Source of the DNA: RUG11198 sp036342255
GTDB lineage: Bacteria; Bacillota_I; Bacilli_A; RF39; UBA660
NCBI GenBank assembly: GCA_036342255.1
Contig: JAZAUS010000005.1
Span: 62,001 to 126,000, forward strand
Direction: 5' to 3'
Length of the DNA stretch: 64,000 nt
The notes under the pieces were generated by a model. The model ran no database searches and had not been told where the DNA came from. It saw nothing but the letters and a program-made list of their open reading frames with translations. Position 1 is the first letter of the stretch. Each line of letters starts with the position of its first letter. Shown piece after piece: positions 34,189 through 43,915 of this stretch. Made by a program: the position numbers and the translations under genes.

Positions 34189-34500
34189 TTATTTTTTCTT
34201 TCCTAACCAATACTTTATTAAATACCATTCAAAGAAAACAAATAATAATATCAATACCCATATTAATACTATATTTAATATACCACTAGAATATGCATTA
34301 ATAACACTCTCTAAAGAAGTAGGAATGTATTTTTTTAAAAAACTATTAAATGCAGCAACTTTTATTAAATCAGCAATTCTATATACAAGTCTCAAAAATA
34401 TCTCTATAATACCTAAAAAATATACAACACTTTTAAAATCTTTAAAAAATAAAGCTACTAATACAATAGCAACTACTAATATTACTAAAACTAAATCCAT
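34189..34500 (-). CDS. small integral membrane protein of unknown function
   Basis: 103 residues with two to three hydrophobic helices (VLVILVVAIVLVALFF at the start, VVYFLGIIEIFLRLVY, and ILNIVLIWVLILLFVFFEWY at the end) and a basic tail (KYWLGKKK). GTAGAGG and an extended -10 box precede the ATG. The opposite strand has a similar-length frame but no ribosome site. The family is not recognised. Confidence 0.7.
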   Translation of the reverse strand: MDLVLVILVVAIVLVALFFKDFKSVVYFLGIIEIFLRLVYRIADLIKVAAFNSFLKKYIPTSLESVINAYSSGILNIVLIWVLILLFVFFEWYLIKYWLGKKK

Positions 34501-34527
34501 ATAACTACCTCTACTTTCATAATAAAA

Positions 34528-34536
34528 ATTATAACA
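34528..34536 (-). promoter_or_regulatory. extended -10 promoter of the small membrane protein gene
   Basis: The minus strand reads TGT-TATAAT about 28 bases before the ATG at 34500. Confidence 0.55.
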
Positions 34537-34578
34537 TATAAATAATATTTTTCAAATACTATTAATGCATTTTATTTC

Positions 34579-34601
34579 AAAAAAAAAGAACAATTGTTCT
34601 T
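34579..34601 (-). terminator. terminator of the deacetylase unit
   Basis: AAGAAC and GTTCTT pair around AATT and a nine-base T-run follows on the minus strand, directly after the stop at 34600. Confidence 0.75.
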
Positions 34602-35865
34602 AATTAACATATTCTATAAATTCATCCATAGTTGTATAATTTACAAGCTCAAATCTATTAATTTTAAATAAATCATCTCCAATAGTTGCTTTCCTATCTC
34701 CTCCAATAAAAGCCATTTTAAAACCAGCTTCTTTTAAATACTCTATAGCATCTTCATTATATTCATAAAAAGGAAAGCAAAATACAGAAGTATTATTTAA
34801 ACTCTCTCGACTTTTCTTCAAATCTCTTAATATATCTTCTTTATCCCAACAAAGAATAGCCCCTCCATGTGAACCATAACATACACCTGGTGTATGCATA
34901 TCCCAAGAATGTGAATGTATTTCTAAAAAATCAGATTTATAATCACTAGGACTAGCCAAACTACCTATCAAAAACAAAGTTCCAGTTAATTTATATTTCT
35001 CTAATATATCAATCATTCTCTTAACATACCAACCATCATCAATAGTAATAGCAACACTTTTTTTAGGAAATCTAGCTTTACCACTTAAAAATAAATATAC
35101 ATCTCTCATAGTCATAGCATAGTATTTATTATCAAATAAATACTTAATTTCTTCCTCAACCTGTACATCCTCCATACATATAGAACTATCACACTCTTCT
35201 AATTCTAAAGCTTCCCTATTAACAGTATAATGATAATTAAGCACAGCCAAATCTTCCAATACTTCTTCATTAGTATTAATATTCTCAACTTCTCTATAAA
35301 CATCACTCTTATATATATACAAAAGTCTACCATTAAATTCAACCCCATACTTATCATCATCCTTGATAATAACCCTAAAACTATTACTACCACTTAAATT
35401 ATAATATATTTTATTACCAACAAATAATCTATAATAATTATTTGTTATTATATTTATATTATAAGGAAGATAATTCTTATAAGTACTATATTCATCATAT
35501 TTAGAAGTATATATTTGATCTACCTTAACAACATCTTTATAATAAACATAATAATCACAATCTTTTAACTTATAATAATTAGAAACAATTCTATAATTAT
35601 CATCTAAAGCTATCTCTACATCTTTATATATAATACCTATCTTTTCTTTATTAACATTATAAATATTTATATTTGCTATGCTCTTAACATAAAGACTATA
35701 ATTATTAATAGCATTTATCCCATTCTCAAGACTACTAACTTTATTACTAACAACTACTACATTATTCAAATTATTATTTGAATTAAGCATAACAATACAA
35801 CCAAAGAACAATAATATTACTAAAGATATATATATTATTCTATTATCATAATTATTATTAGACAT
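34600..35865 (-). CDS. membrane-anchored polysaccharide deacetylase (NodB/CE4 type)
   Basis: One N-terminal membrane segment (residues 9-26), then about 230 residues of unknown, Tyr/Asn-rich stalk that may contain an SH3-like wall-binding part, then a CE4 domain from about 265. Motif 1 is AITIDDGW (Asp276-Asp277) and motif 2 is HSHSWDMH (His319, His324). It removes acetyl groups from GlcNAc-type sugars outside the cell, in wall or capsule. It follows two glycosyltransferases in the same unit, so its substrate may be the glycan made here. The CE4 domain seems somewhat short at its C-terminus. Confidence 0.85.
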   Translation of the reverse strand: MSNNNYDNRIIYISLVILLFFGCIVMLNSNNNLNNVVVVSNKVSSLENGINAINNYSLYVKSIANINIYNVNKEKIGIIYKDVEIALDDNYRIVSNYYKLKDCDYYVYYKDVVKVDQIYTSKYDEYSTYKNYLPYNINIITNNYYRLFVGNKIYYNLSGSNSFRVIIKDDDKYGVEFNGRLLYIYKSDVYREVENINTNEEVLEDLAVLNYHYTVNREALELEECDSSICMEDVQVEEEIKYLFDNKYYAMTMRDVYLFLSGKARFPKKSVAITIDDGWYVKRMIDILEKYKLTGTLFLIGSLASPSDYKSDFLEIHSHSWDMHTPGVCYGSHGGAILCWDKEDILRDLKKSRESLNNTSVFCFPFYEYNEDAIEYLKEAGFKMAFIGGDRKATIGDDLFKINRFELVNYTTMDEFIEYVN

Positions 35866-35876
35866 AACAACAACTC

Positions 35877-37706
35877 CTAAAAATTATTCTTACTAAAATA
35901 TTTATCTCTATCCAATACTGATCCCCACTTCTTCTTTATATATTCCTGCTCCTTTAAAAATCTTTGATGTTTTTCACTAGAAGCTTCATAGCCACGACTC
36001 TTGCTCTCATAATGAATCATCTCCACATTAGATAAACAAACATTATAATATCCCTTATCTAACATCTTCAAATTCAAATCTACATCATTAAGAGCCACTT
36101 TCAATTTTTCATCAAATCCTTTAACTTTATCAAATTTACTTTTTTTTATCATAAGACACGCTGCTGTTACAGCCGTATAATTATAAGGCATAACAAGTCT
36201 ACCAAACAATCCATTATCCTTATAATTTGCCGTCACAAATATATGTCCTGCAACTCCACCAAACCCTAGTACAACACCAGCATGTTGTACTAATTTATCA
36301 GGATATAATAATTTAATACCTACACATCCCATATAATCAAGTCTAGCATATCCCAACATATATTCAATAAAATCTTCACTTAATACTTCTGTATCATTAT
36401 TTAAAAATAATATATAATCTCCACTAGCTTCTTTAACCCCCATATTATTTATATATGAATAATTAAATTCACACTCCAATCTAATACTCTTAAAATTATC
36501 ATACTTATTCTCATATTCTTTTATCATCTTAAATGTTTCTTCTTCACTACTATTATTATCAACAAGTATTATTTCAAAATTCTTATATGTACTTTTTTCA
36601 TATATACTATCTATACATCTTTTCGTAATAGAAGCCTTATCTTTAATTGGAATAATTATACTAACTAATTCATTATCATTACCATATTTAACTAAATATG
36701 TACTAACTTTAGGATTCTCAATTACTTCCCCTTTTAACTTTCTTCTTTTCAAAGCATCTTCTAAAGCTTTCTTACCTGCTATATAAGCATAACTTTTATT
36801 TCCTAAATATCCAGCCGTACTAGTAGCAGTTTGTCTCCAATGATATAATACTTTTTCTATATGATATATTTTATTTGTAACCTCTGTAAATCTTAAAAAC
36901 AAATCATAATCTTGACTTCCATCATATTCACTTCTAAAACCACCTAATTTATCAACAATACTTTTTCTAAGACAACATAAATGACATATATAATTAACAC
37001 CCATTAAAGTATCAGGAGAATAATCTGGTTTAAAATGTGGTTCCATATATTTACCCTTAAAATCAATCTTATCTTCATCACTATATATCATATCTAATGA
37101 TCTATCTTTATTTAATACATCTACTATATAATATAAAGAATCTTTCTCTATCACATCATCATTATCAACAAGTACAATAAATTCTCCCTTAGCCATGCTA
37201 ATAGCCGTATTACTAGCCTTAGATATCATCCCATTCTTATCTCTAAATGTTACTTTAATTCTTTTATCTTTCTTCATATATTCACGTAACGTCTCTTTAG
37301 TTTCGTCTAAATTAGAATTATCATCAGCAATACATATCTCAAAATTATCATAACTTTGCCCTAAAATACTATCTAAACATTCTGATAATAATTCACGACT
37401 AACATTATAAGTAGGTATAACAAAACTAATTAATGGATTATATTTAAATTTCTTATATTCAATATCTTTATTTTGTTCATCAAACCATTTAATATATGAA
37501 GCCTGATTCATAAATAAATTAGATGAATTACCACCTCTTCTTAAAACCACAAAAAATGATCTTATATACTTTACTAATACTCTAGGAGGTATTAAAAAAT
37601 GATGTCTATACCATGCAAAATATAAACTTTTTTTTACCAAATAATTAAACTTATCTATTTTAGAAAATATTTTTTTATATAAAAAATTTGCCTCTTTCTT
37701 AGCCAT
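35877..37706 (-). CDS. two-domain family 2 glycosyltransferase
   Basis: 609 residues with two GT-A domains in tandem. The first (about 85-320) has SFVIPTYNVSRELLSECLDS and the DxD-like LVDNDDVIE, with a C-terminal HWRQTATSTAG element. The second (about 345-590) has VSIIIPIKDKASITKRCIDS and LFLNNDTEVLS, plus NDVDLNLKMLDKGY. This layout is typical of enzymes that add alternate sugars of a rhamnan-like backbone. It is cytoplasmic and membrane-associated. It lies eight bases from the upstream gene. Confidence 0.88.
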   Translation of the reverse strand: MAKKEANFLYKKIFSKIDKFNYLVKKSLYFAWYRHHFLIPPRVLVKYIRSFFVVLRRGGNSSNLFMNQASYIKWFDEQNKDIEYKKFKYNPLISFVIPTYNVSRELLSECLDSILGQSYDNFEICIADDNSNLDETKETLREYMKKDKRIKVTFRDKNGMISKASNTAISMAKGEFIVLVDNDDVIEKDSLYYIVDVLNKDRSLDMIYSDEDKIDFKGKYMEPHFKPDYSPDTLMGVNYICHLCCLRKSIVDKLGGFRSEYDGSQDYDLFLRFTEVTNKIYHIEKVLYHWRQTATSTAGYLGNKSYAYIAGKKALEDALKRRKLKGEVIENPKVSTYLVKYGNDNELVSIIIPIKDKASITKRCIDSIYEKSTYKNFEIILVDNNSSEEETFKMIKEYENKYDNFKSIRLECEFNYSYINNMGVKEASGDYILFLNNDTEVLSEDFIEYMLGYARLDYMGCVGIKLLYPDKLVQHAGVVLGFGGVAGHIFVTANYKDNGLFGRLVMPYNYTAVTAACLMIKKSKFDKVKGFDEKLKVALNDVDLNLKMLDKGYYNVCLSNVEMIHYESKSRGYEASSEKHQRFLKEQEYIKKKWGSVLDRDKYFSKNNF

Positions 37707-37713
37707 AATTCAC

Positions 37714-38859
37714 CTACTTAAATATTTCTTTATATTTATCAACAATAATATCCCAAGTATAATAGTTTTTTACTATATCTTTAGCCTTATCTCCTAATAC
37801 TTTTTTATTTTTATCAAGAGACTTTTTATCATTTAAAAGTTTAGTTAAACTACCATCTTCTTTAAAATATAAACAAGAATCTCTCCCAACATCATGATTA
37901 AAACAAACATCATATAGAATATTTAAATTCGTTAGAGATAAAGCTTCTAACAAACTAGGATTAGTCCCACCTACAGAATGTCCATGAATATATAAATAAG
38001 CATTTTTTCTAATTACTGATAATTTTAATTCATCATAAATACCATCTATAAATCTAATTCTTTTATCAGTCTTAGATCCTGTAACACCAATTAATTTCTT
38101 ATAATATCCACCACTACTTAAATTAGTAACAATAATTAATTCTTTGCCTATATCACTATTCATAAAATCCCTAATAATTAATTCTAAATTATTCTCTGGA
38201 ACACATCTACCAACTACTAGAAGATAACCATCTTTTCTTAATTTATATTCATCTAATATTTTATCTTCCTTAACCCTCTTTAAATCTAAACTATTAGTAC
38301 CATAAGCAATATATTTAGTCTTACCCTTTAATTTAGGATACTTATCTAATACATACCTCTCTATCCCAATAGCATCACAAATAACCAAATCACAATTATT
38401 AAGCATCAATCTTTCACTAAGCAAAAAAAACTTCTTAACAGGATAACTCCATTTACTTCTCTTATGCTCTAATCCATCAGGATTAACTAATATTTTAATA
38501 CCTAACTTCTTTATCAATTTTTTCTTTCTTTTTAAATAATCAAATAATTTTAACCCCAATATATAAATATAAACATTTTTTAAACTATTTCTTTCAATAT
38601 AATCCAAATAATAATCCATAGCCTTAATAGGATATATAAGCATTCTTATACTTCCCTTATTCTTAACATATATAGGATTAACCTCTATATTTTTAGAAGG
38701 TCTATATTTTAAATCATTTTCCTTATCCGTAATCATACTTATATAAAAATTAGTATCCATATCATTATAATTATCTACCAAATTAGTAACAAAAGTCTCC
38801 CAACCACCATAATTATAATGATAACCTCTAGCACCTACAATAAATACATTCTTCTTCAT
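37714..38859 (-). CDS. GT4-type glycosyltransferase of the rhamnosyltransferase (DUF1972) kind
   Basis: The N-terminal KKNVFIVGARG followed by HYNYGGWETFVTNLV is the signature of the DUF1972/RgpA-like group, which starts rhamnose chains. The C-terminal half has DGYLLVVGRCVPENNLELII and a GHSVGGTNPSLLEAL nucleotide-sugar site. The start is uncertain: ATG 38859 leaves a 15-base leader after an extended -10 box, whereas ATG 38877 would lie at the transcript start. Neither has a strong ribosome site. It leads the unit with the two-domain transferase and the deacetylase. Confidence 0.82.
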   Translation of the reverse strand: MKKNVFIVGARGYHYNYGGWETFVTNLVDNYNDMDTNFYISMITDKENDLKYRPSKNIEVNPIYVKNKGSIRMLIYPIKAMDYYLDYIERNSLKNVYIYILGLKLFDYLKRKKKLIKKLGIKILVNPDGLEHKRSKWSYPVKKFFLLSERLMLNNCDLVICDAIGIERYVLDKYPKLKGKTKYIAYGTNSLDLKRVKEDKILDEYKLRKDGYLLVVGRCVPENNLELIIRDFMNSDIGKELIIVTNLSSGGYYKKLIGVTGSKTDKRIRFIDGIYDELKLSVIRKNAYLYIHGHSVGGTNPSLLEALSLTNLNILYDVCFNHDVGRDSCLYFKEDGSLTKLLNDKKSLDKNKKVLGDKAKDIVKNYYTWDIIVDKYKEIFK

Positions 38860-38881
38860 TATTATCACAACTTTCATAATT

Positions 38882-38910
38882 ATTATATCATAAATAAAAG
38901 GCTTTTATAA
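38882..38910 (-). promoter_or_regulatory. promoter of the 34.6-38.9 kb glycosyltransferase unit
   Basis: On the minus strand TTATAA, a 17-base spacer and TATAAT preceded by TGA. The -35 box sits in the preceding terminator hairpin and the expected start point is at or just before the first possible ATG. Confidence 0.6.
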
Positions 38911-38918
38911 AGCCTTTT
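38896..38918 (-). terminator. terminator of the 38.9-48.1 kb operon
   Basis: AAAAGGCTTT and AAAGCCTTTT form a ten-pair stem around TAT, with TTTTATTTA following on the minus strand. Confidence 0.75.
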
Positions 38919-40237
38919 TACATTTTTAGAAACAAAAAACTAATATTAACTATTAAACATAATAAAATTATAATATTTAAAATGTTTTTCTCCAATATTT
39001 TTAATTTATTACAAATATTTTTTAACAAATATATTATTACTATTATTAAAGAAAAATATAAAAATATTACAGTTCTTCTACCAGATGCAAAAATAGTAGG
39101 AGAAAAACCCATTATTAATCTCGTTCCACATCCCAATAAAATAATAAATATAGGTATAATACTCTTCTCTTTCAAAACTATATATAATAGATAAAAAATA
39201 CATATAAATAATAATAAACACAAACATAATATAATATAATTATTTAAACTATTTTTGAATACATGTCCTACTTTTGTTGTATAATCAAATATTATATATT
39301 TATTATTAGATATAATAGAAACAAATCTTAAAACAAATAATATTGACATTACTACTAATAATAACAAACCAAATAATATATTATAAATCTTTGTCTTAGT
39401 TTTAACTAAACCTATAAATAATATCAAACTAAATAAACACATAACTATTCCATTACTAATTAATATAGAAACACTAGAAACTATAGCTAAATAAATTTTA
39501 TCCATAATATTAGCATTTACATAATCTGGATACCAAGTATTTATCTCTGATATGTTTCTTAAACTATTTCCAGGACAAGTAATAATAAAAATAATACTAA
39601 CTATAGCAATTATAATTCCTATTAAAGGATACTTCCAATTATTCTTATTTTTAATATTAATTACTAAAAATATCATATTAATAGCTAATATTAAAAATAC
39701 ACATTGTTCTTGATTAGAAGCATATATTAAGGCCATTATATATAATGGCCACATTCTTTTATCAATATTCTCCTTAAAATAATATTTTCTATAAGGAATA
39801 AAAGAAAATAACATAAATGAAAGAGGCCACAAATAATTAGTAGTACATGAAGCAAAACCTGCTCCTGTCAAATCTATTAAAGGATATAAAAAAGTAATTA
39901 ACAAAACTAATAATATATTATTTTTATCAGCCTCTTTAAAACATAATTTATTTATACTATAAATTAATAATAATATAATAAACGAATCTAATATTCTCCA
40001 CAAATAAATATATTTAGTAACAACTACCAATATAGTCTCAATAATAATTCTACTAGTCCAAGTTCTATAACGCATATCTAAATAGCTTATCAAACTCATC
40101 TTATCTAAAATCTTACTAAAATATGTTATATCATCTCGTGAAAATTTAAAAAATATATGTAATATAAATACCCCAACAAACAATAATAAATATAAAATCT
40201 TGTTATTGTTTAAACTATTCTTATTTTTATTTATCAA
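38918..40237 (-). CDS. polytopic membrane protein (DUF6056-like, possible GT-C glycosyltransferase)
   Basis: About 439 residues and 10-12 membrane helices. The first outside loop has DDITYFSKIL and RYRTWTSRIIIE, the acidic-plus-Arg pattern of DUF6056/GT-C type membrane transferases that use lipid-linked sugars. The start is taken as TTG 40237 because GGTGAT lies six bases before it; in-frame TTG 40249 lies upstream of that site. It is the last gene of the long operon. The role is inferred: polysaccharide modification outside the cell. Confidence 0.68.
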   Translation of the reverse strand: MINKNKNSLNNNKILYLLLFVGVFILHIFFKFSRDDITYFSKILDKMSLISYLDMRYRTWTSRIIIETILVVVTKYIYLWRILDSFIILLLIYSINKLCFKEADKNNILLVLLITFLYPLIDLTGAGFASCTTNYLWPLSFMLFSFIPYRKYYFKENIDKRMWPLYIMALIYASNQEQCVFLILAINMIFLVINIKNKNNWKYPLIGIIIAIVSIIFIITCPGNSLRNISEINTWYPDYVNANIMDKIYLAIVSSVSILISNGIVMCLFSLILFIGLVKTKTKIYNILFGLLLLVVMSILFVLRFVSIISNNKYIIFDYTTKVGHVFKNSLNNYIILCLCLLLFICIFYLLYIVLKEKSIIPIFIILLGCGTRLIMGFSPTIFASGRRTVIFLYFSLIIVIIYLLKNICNKLKILEKNILNIIILLCLIVNISFLFLKM

Positions 40238-40251
40238 TTCTATCACCAATA

Positions 40252-41256
40252 TTATTCTTTATTATTTTTATAAAAATTATAACTATCTCTAACCATATCT
40301 TCAAGTGTTTTCTTACACTTAAACCCTAGTTCTTTATATGCTTTTTCTGTATCAGCATAACAAATAGCAATATCACCAGCACGTCTTTCTACTATTTTAT
40401 ATGGTATATTTAATTGATTAACCCTATTAAAAGTATTTACTATGTCTAACACCGAATAACCTGTACCTGTACCTAAATTATAAATATTAACCCCTTTAGA
40501 ATCAATTACTTTATTAATAGCAAGAACATGCCCATGTGCTAAATCACTAACATGTATATAATCTCTTACTCCTGTACCATCTTTAGTATCATAATCATCT
40601 CCAAAAATACTTAATTCTTTTAACTCACCAGTTGCAACACGACATACATATGGCATTAAATTATTTGGAATACCATTAGGATTATCACCAATTAAACCAC
40701 TCTCATCTGCTCCAATAGGATTAAAATATCTAAGAAGTATTATACTCCAATCTGAATCTGATATTACTAAATCTTCTAAAATATGCTCTATAAACAACTT
40801 ACTAGTACCATATGGATTAGTAGTCCCACCAACAGGATAATCCTCTCTAATTGGCATAACTTTTTGTTCTCCATACACAGTAGCACTACTAGAAAAGATT
40901 AATTTTTTACAATTATTTTTTCTCATTATCTTACATAAAGTAATAGTACTACCTATATTATTTTCATAATATTCTAATGGCTTTTCTACAGACTCACCAA
41001 CTGCCTTATATCCAGCAAAATGAATAACAGCATCTATTTTATTATCTTTAAATATTTTATTTAATAGTCTCTTATTACACACATCACCTTTATAAAATAA
41101 TAAATCTTTACCAGTAATTCTTTTTATATTATTAATTACCTCTTCTTTAGAATTACTCAAATTATCAATAATAATAACCTCATAATTATTCTTTAATAAT
41201 TCTACACAAGTATGACTACCTATATAACCAGCCCCTCCTGTTACTAAAACTCTCAT
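40252..41256 (-). CDS. galE: UDP-glucose 4-epimerase
   Basis: A cytoplasmic SDR enzyme converting UDP-glucose and UDP-galactose (or the GlcNAc forms). It shows the NAD site MRVLVTGGAGYIGSHT, the catalytic Ser-Tyr-Lys set (FSSSATVYGEQ and NPYGTSKLF), DYDTKDGTGVRDYIHVSDLA and YNLGTGTGYSVLD. The start is ATG 41256 with GGAGG upstream; the in-frame extension of ten codons lacks a ribosome site. 334 residues is the usual length. It supplies galactose-type sugars to the neighbouring transferases. Confidence 0.95.
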   Translation of the reverse strand: MRVLVTGGAGYIGSHTCVELLKNNYEVIIIDNLSNSKEEVINNIKRITGKDLLFYKGDVCNKRLLNKIFKDNKIDAVIHFAGYKAVGESVEKPLEYYENNIGSTITLCKIMRKNNCKKLIFSSSATVYGEQKVMPIREDYPVGGTTNPYGTSKLFIEHILEDLVISDSDWSIILLRYFNPIGADESGLIGDNPNGIPNNLMPYVCRVATGELKELSIFGDDYDTKDGTGVRDYIHVSDLAHGHVLAINKVIDSKGVNIYNLGTGTGYSVLDIVNTFNRVNQLNIPYKIVERRAGDIAICYADTEKAYKELGFKCKKTLEDMVRDSYNFYKNNKE

Positions 41257-41294
41257 ACAATACCTCCAATAAAAAATATGATACATAAATTATA

Positions 41295-42089
41295 TCATAC
41301 TTTATTTGATTTTTCACTATTTCTATATATCTTAGTAAGAATAGAAGATATAAAACTAGGCCAAAATTTATTAAAAACATAATTATCTTCTTTAGTCCTA
41401 ATACCACTATTAATAATATCTGTAGTAGTTGATTCTTCACTAATTCTATGCCCCATTAACTTATCTTTAATATATATAAAACTTCCTTTTTTCCTACTTA
41501 ATTTTTCCCAAGCATACCAATCAATATTACATGTTAAATCACAAGTAAAAACCTCTTTAGGAACATTATTTTTAACAAATGTAACAGCCGGACAACAAAT
41601 ACTATTACCATACCTAAGTACCCATCTTTTAAAAAATTTATATTTACCCAACTTTTTTATTCTTAACGGTAATAATAATACTCTTTTTATTTTCAAATTA
41701 AGATTAGAATATACCTTATCTCCCTTTCTTATTTCATAATAATCCGTAAATATAATAGATGTATTATTATCCTTTTTATACTCTTCTACAACTTTATATG
41801 AATAATCATAATCATATACATCATCTTGATGAGCTACTGTAACAAGTTCTGTTTTACCAACATTTTTAGCAAAATCAAAATCTCCACCTATATTTGTATG
41901 TTTACCAACTACAACATCTAAATTATATTTTTTAGCCATCTTTCTAATATATTTATTATCAGTAGTAGTAGCAATAACTACATTACTATTATATTTTTGA
42001 TTTTTAACAGATTTTATACAATCTTCTAAATATTCACTTTCCTTATATGCCAAAACTACAAAAGTATGAATAATATTCTTATCACACAT
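41295..42089 (-). CDS. family 2 glycosyltransferase
   Basis: The GT-A start is IIHTFVVLAYKESEYLEDCI, with VTVAHQDDVYDYDYS as the DxD-type metal site. The C-terminal part has ICCPAVTFVKN and NIDWYAWEKLS. The start is ATG 42089, eight bases after GGAGG; the in-frame TTG at 42104 lies inside that ribosome site. It is not predicted to have membrane helices. The sugar and acceptor are unknown. Confidence 0.82.
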   Translation of the reverse strand: MCDKNIIHTFVVLAYKESEYLEDCIKSVKNQKYNSNVVIATTTDNKYIRKMAKKYNLDVVVGKHTNIGGDFDFAKNVGKTELVTVAHQDDVYDYDYSYKVVEEYKKDNNTSIIFTDYYEIRKGDKVYSNLNLKIKRVLLLPLRIKKLGKYKFFKRWVLRYGNSICCPAVTFVKNNVPKEVFTCDLTCNIDWYAWEKLSRKKGSFIYIKDKLMGHRISEESTTTDIINSGIRTKEDNYVFNKFWPSFISSILTKIYRNSEKSNKV

Positions 42090-42113
42090 ATAAACAACCT
42101 CCAAATAATATAT

Positions 42114-42833
42114 TTATAAATAATTCTTTAATACATTTGTAACAACCTTATATCCTTCATCATTTAGATGTAAAGCATCATCAGAATACTCCTTCTTCAA
42201 ATTACCATCTTCATCAGATAATTCAGAATATAAATCTATATATTTAACAAAACTATTACTATAATAGTCTTTTAACATACTATTAATATTTCTAATCCTA
42301 CTATTCTTCCTAATTTTTGTATGCCTATTATTAATATTTTCATTAACAGGATAAATTGATTCAACATAAATATTAGTATATTTTCTATGTTCATGTATCT
42401 CATCTACTAAATTTATAATATCTTCAAATATTTCTTCATCATTTTGATTTTTCAATTGATTAGTACCAATCAAAAGAAATATCTTAGATGGATTATAATC
42501 ATAAACTCTTTTCTTAATATTATCCATTATATCACAAACCTTATCACCATCAATCCCACTATTAACAACAGGTAAGTCCTTATAATATTTTTTTAAATCA
42601 TACCTAAAAGTAATTGAGTCTCCCAAAAATAGATAATTATTATCATTTACAATATAATTATCACTAACTTTCTTTAAACTATCCCTATCACTAAAATTCA
42701 TACTTTGAAAATCTCTCAATATCATAACATGTTCATTTTTATTATTATTTGGTTTATCATAAACCAAAAATAATAATAAACCATTAAAAATCATAGAGAC
42801 TATCAATAACAAATATACTATTCTATTTTTCAT
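42114..42833 (-). CDS. membrane-anchored SGNH/GDSL-type esterase
   Basis: N-terminal membrane segment (residues 4-24) and an SGNH hydrolase domain: block I FLGDSITFRYD with nucleophile Ser, block II Gly in NSGIDGDKV, block III LLIGTNQLK with Asn, and block V DDALHLNDEGY with Asp and His. Such enzymes move or remove acetyl groups on wall polymers. The gene overlaps the acyltransferase gene by 11 bases, the classic pairing for O-acetylation of surface polysaccharides. Confidence 0.87.
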   Translation of the reverse strand: MKNRIVYLLLIVSMIFNGLLLFLVYDKPNNNKNEHVMILRDFQSMNFSDRDSLKKVSDNYIVNDNNYLFLGDSITFRYDLKKYYKDLPVVNSGIDGDKVCDIMDNIKKRVYDYNPSKIFLLIGTNQLKNQNDEEIFEDIINLVDEIHEHRKYTNIYVESIYPVNENINNRHTKIRKNSRIRNINSMLKDYYSNSFVKYIDLYSELSDEDGNLKKEYSDDALHLNDEGYKVVTNVLKNYL

Positions 42834-43851
42834 CTAACTGCACTTCCTTCTTGTATAATATCATATCACAAAACTTATTCATAATTTTATTAATAGGCTT
42901 AATAGATAATAATAAAGTAATAATTATACCTATTAATATCATAACAAATACAAGCTTCTCCCCAAATATTCTTTCCAACTTATTAAATAATCCCATATTA
43001 AAGCAAACATATAATAAAGATCGATGAAAAACATATACCTGTAAAGTTCTTTTTCCCAATTTAGTAAAAAGTTTAAATTTTATATTAGGTATAACACACA
43101 TAATACTAAATCCCATAGCAAGTGATATCATATAAGTAATAAATCTATGTTTAAAAGAACAATTTGGAATATTCTGAATTAAATTAAAAGCATTTCTTCC
43201 AGTAAAAACAGATTTATATTTCCATATTAAATCTAATCTTCTATAACATATATACAAGAAAAATATTATTACACAAATACTCAAAAATTTACAAATAATA
43301 TTATTTGTAATCTTAATTAATGTCTCTTTCTTATCAGAAAAAATAAAACCTAAACAAAAAAAAGGAAAAAATACTATTACCCTAGATAAACATAAAAAAT
43401 CTCCAATTCTATTATCAAATCCAACAAAGCAACCTAAAATAAAACTAATAATAAATAATATATTTAAATTAAGCCGACTAATAATAGGTACCATCAAAAT
43501 ATATATAATTAAAACAACCAAATACCAATGAACATCAAAACTAGATATAAAATTAAATGATAAATTAACACCAAACATTTTATTAGATAATACAAACAGA
43601 ACAAACATAATAACAATCAAATAAAAATAATAGCACAGTTTTTTTAAAGGTAAATCTTTAAAATGATATATTTTTTTTTGAAAAAGACCTGATAAAAAAA
43701 TAAATAAAGGCATATGAAAAGAATATATAAATATAAATATTTTATTCATAGAATTATATTTATCAATATAAAATTCTACACTATGACCAATAACTACTAA
43801 CAAGATTAATAAGAATTTTATATTATCAAATTTATATATTCTTTCCCTCAT
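42823..43851 (-). CDS. membrane O-acyltransferase (acyltransferase 3 family)
   Basis: About ten membrane helices in 342 residues. The family start RIYKFDNIKFLLILLVVIGH (catalytic-type His) and SFHMPLFIFLSGLF are clear, and WYLVVLIIYILMVPII is the typical mid-protein segment. It moves acyl groups across the membrane to sugars, probably together with the overlapping SGNH enzyme. GAGGGGG precedes the ATG and an internal promoter lies upstream, so the pair could be set apart from the rest of the operon. Confidence 0.9.
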   Translation of the reverse strand: MRERIYKFDNIKFLLILLVVIGHSVEFYIDKYNSMNKIFIFIYSFHMPLFIFLSGLFQKKIYHFKDLPLKKLCYYFYLIVIMFVLFVLSNKMFGVNLSFNFISSFDVHWYLVVLIIYILMVPIISRLNLNILFIISFILGCFVGFDNRIGDFLCLSRVIVFFPFFCLGFIFSDKKETLIKITNNIICKFLSICVIIFFLYICYRRLDLIWKYKSVFTGRNAFNLIQNIPNCSFKHRFITYMISLAMGFSIMCVIPNIKFKLFTKLGKRTLQVYVFHRSLLYVCFNMGLFNKLERIFGEKLVFVMILIGIIITLLLSIKPINKIMNKFCDMILYKKEVQLDEK

Positions 43852-43880
43852 ATAAATCCCCCTCTACTATGATTAATATA

Positions 43881-43889
43881 ATTATAGCA
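43881..43889 (-). promoter_or_regulatory. internal extended -10 promoter before the acyltransferase
   Basis: The minus strand reads TGC-TATAAT in the 64-base gap between the flippase and the acyltransferase gene. No strong -35 box and no terminator were seen there. Confidence 0.5.
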
Positions 43890-43915
43890 TAATACTAATC
43901 ATAATAAATTGGTCT

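Noticed and set aside
34172..34504. Plus-strand frame of 110 codons opposite the small membrane protein
   Set aside because: The minus-strand gene has a ribosome site, an extended -10 and a coherent membrane topology; the plus frame has none of these.
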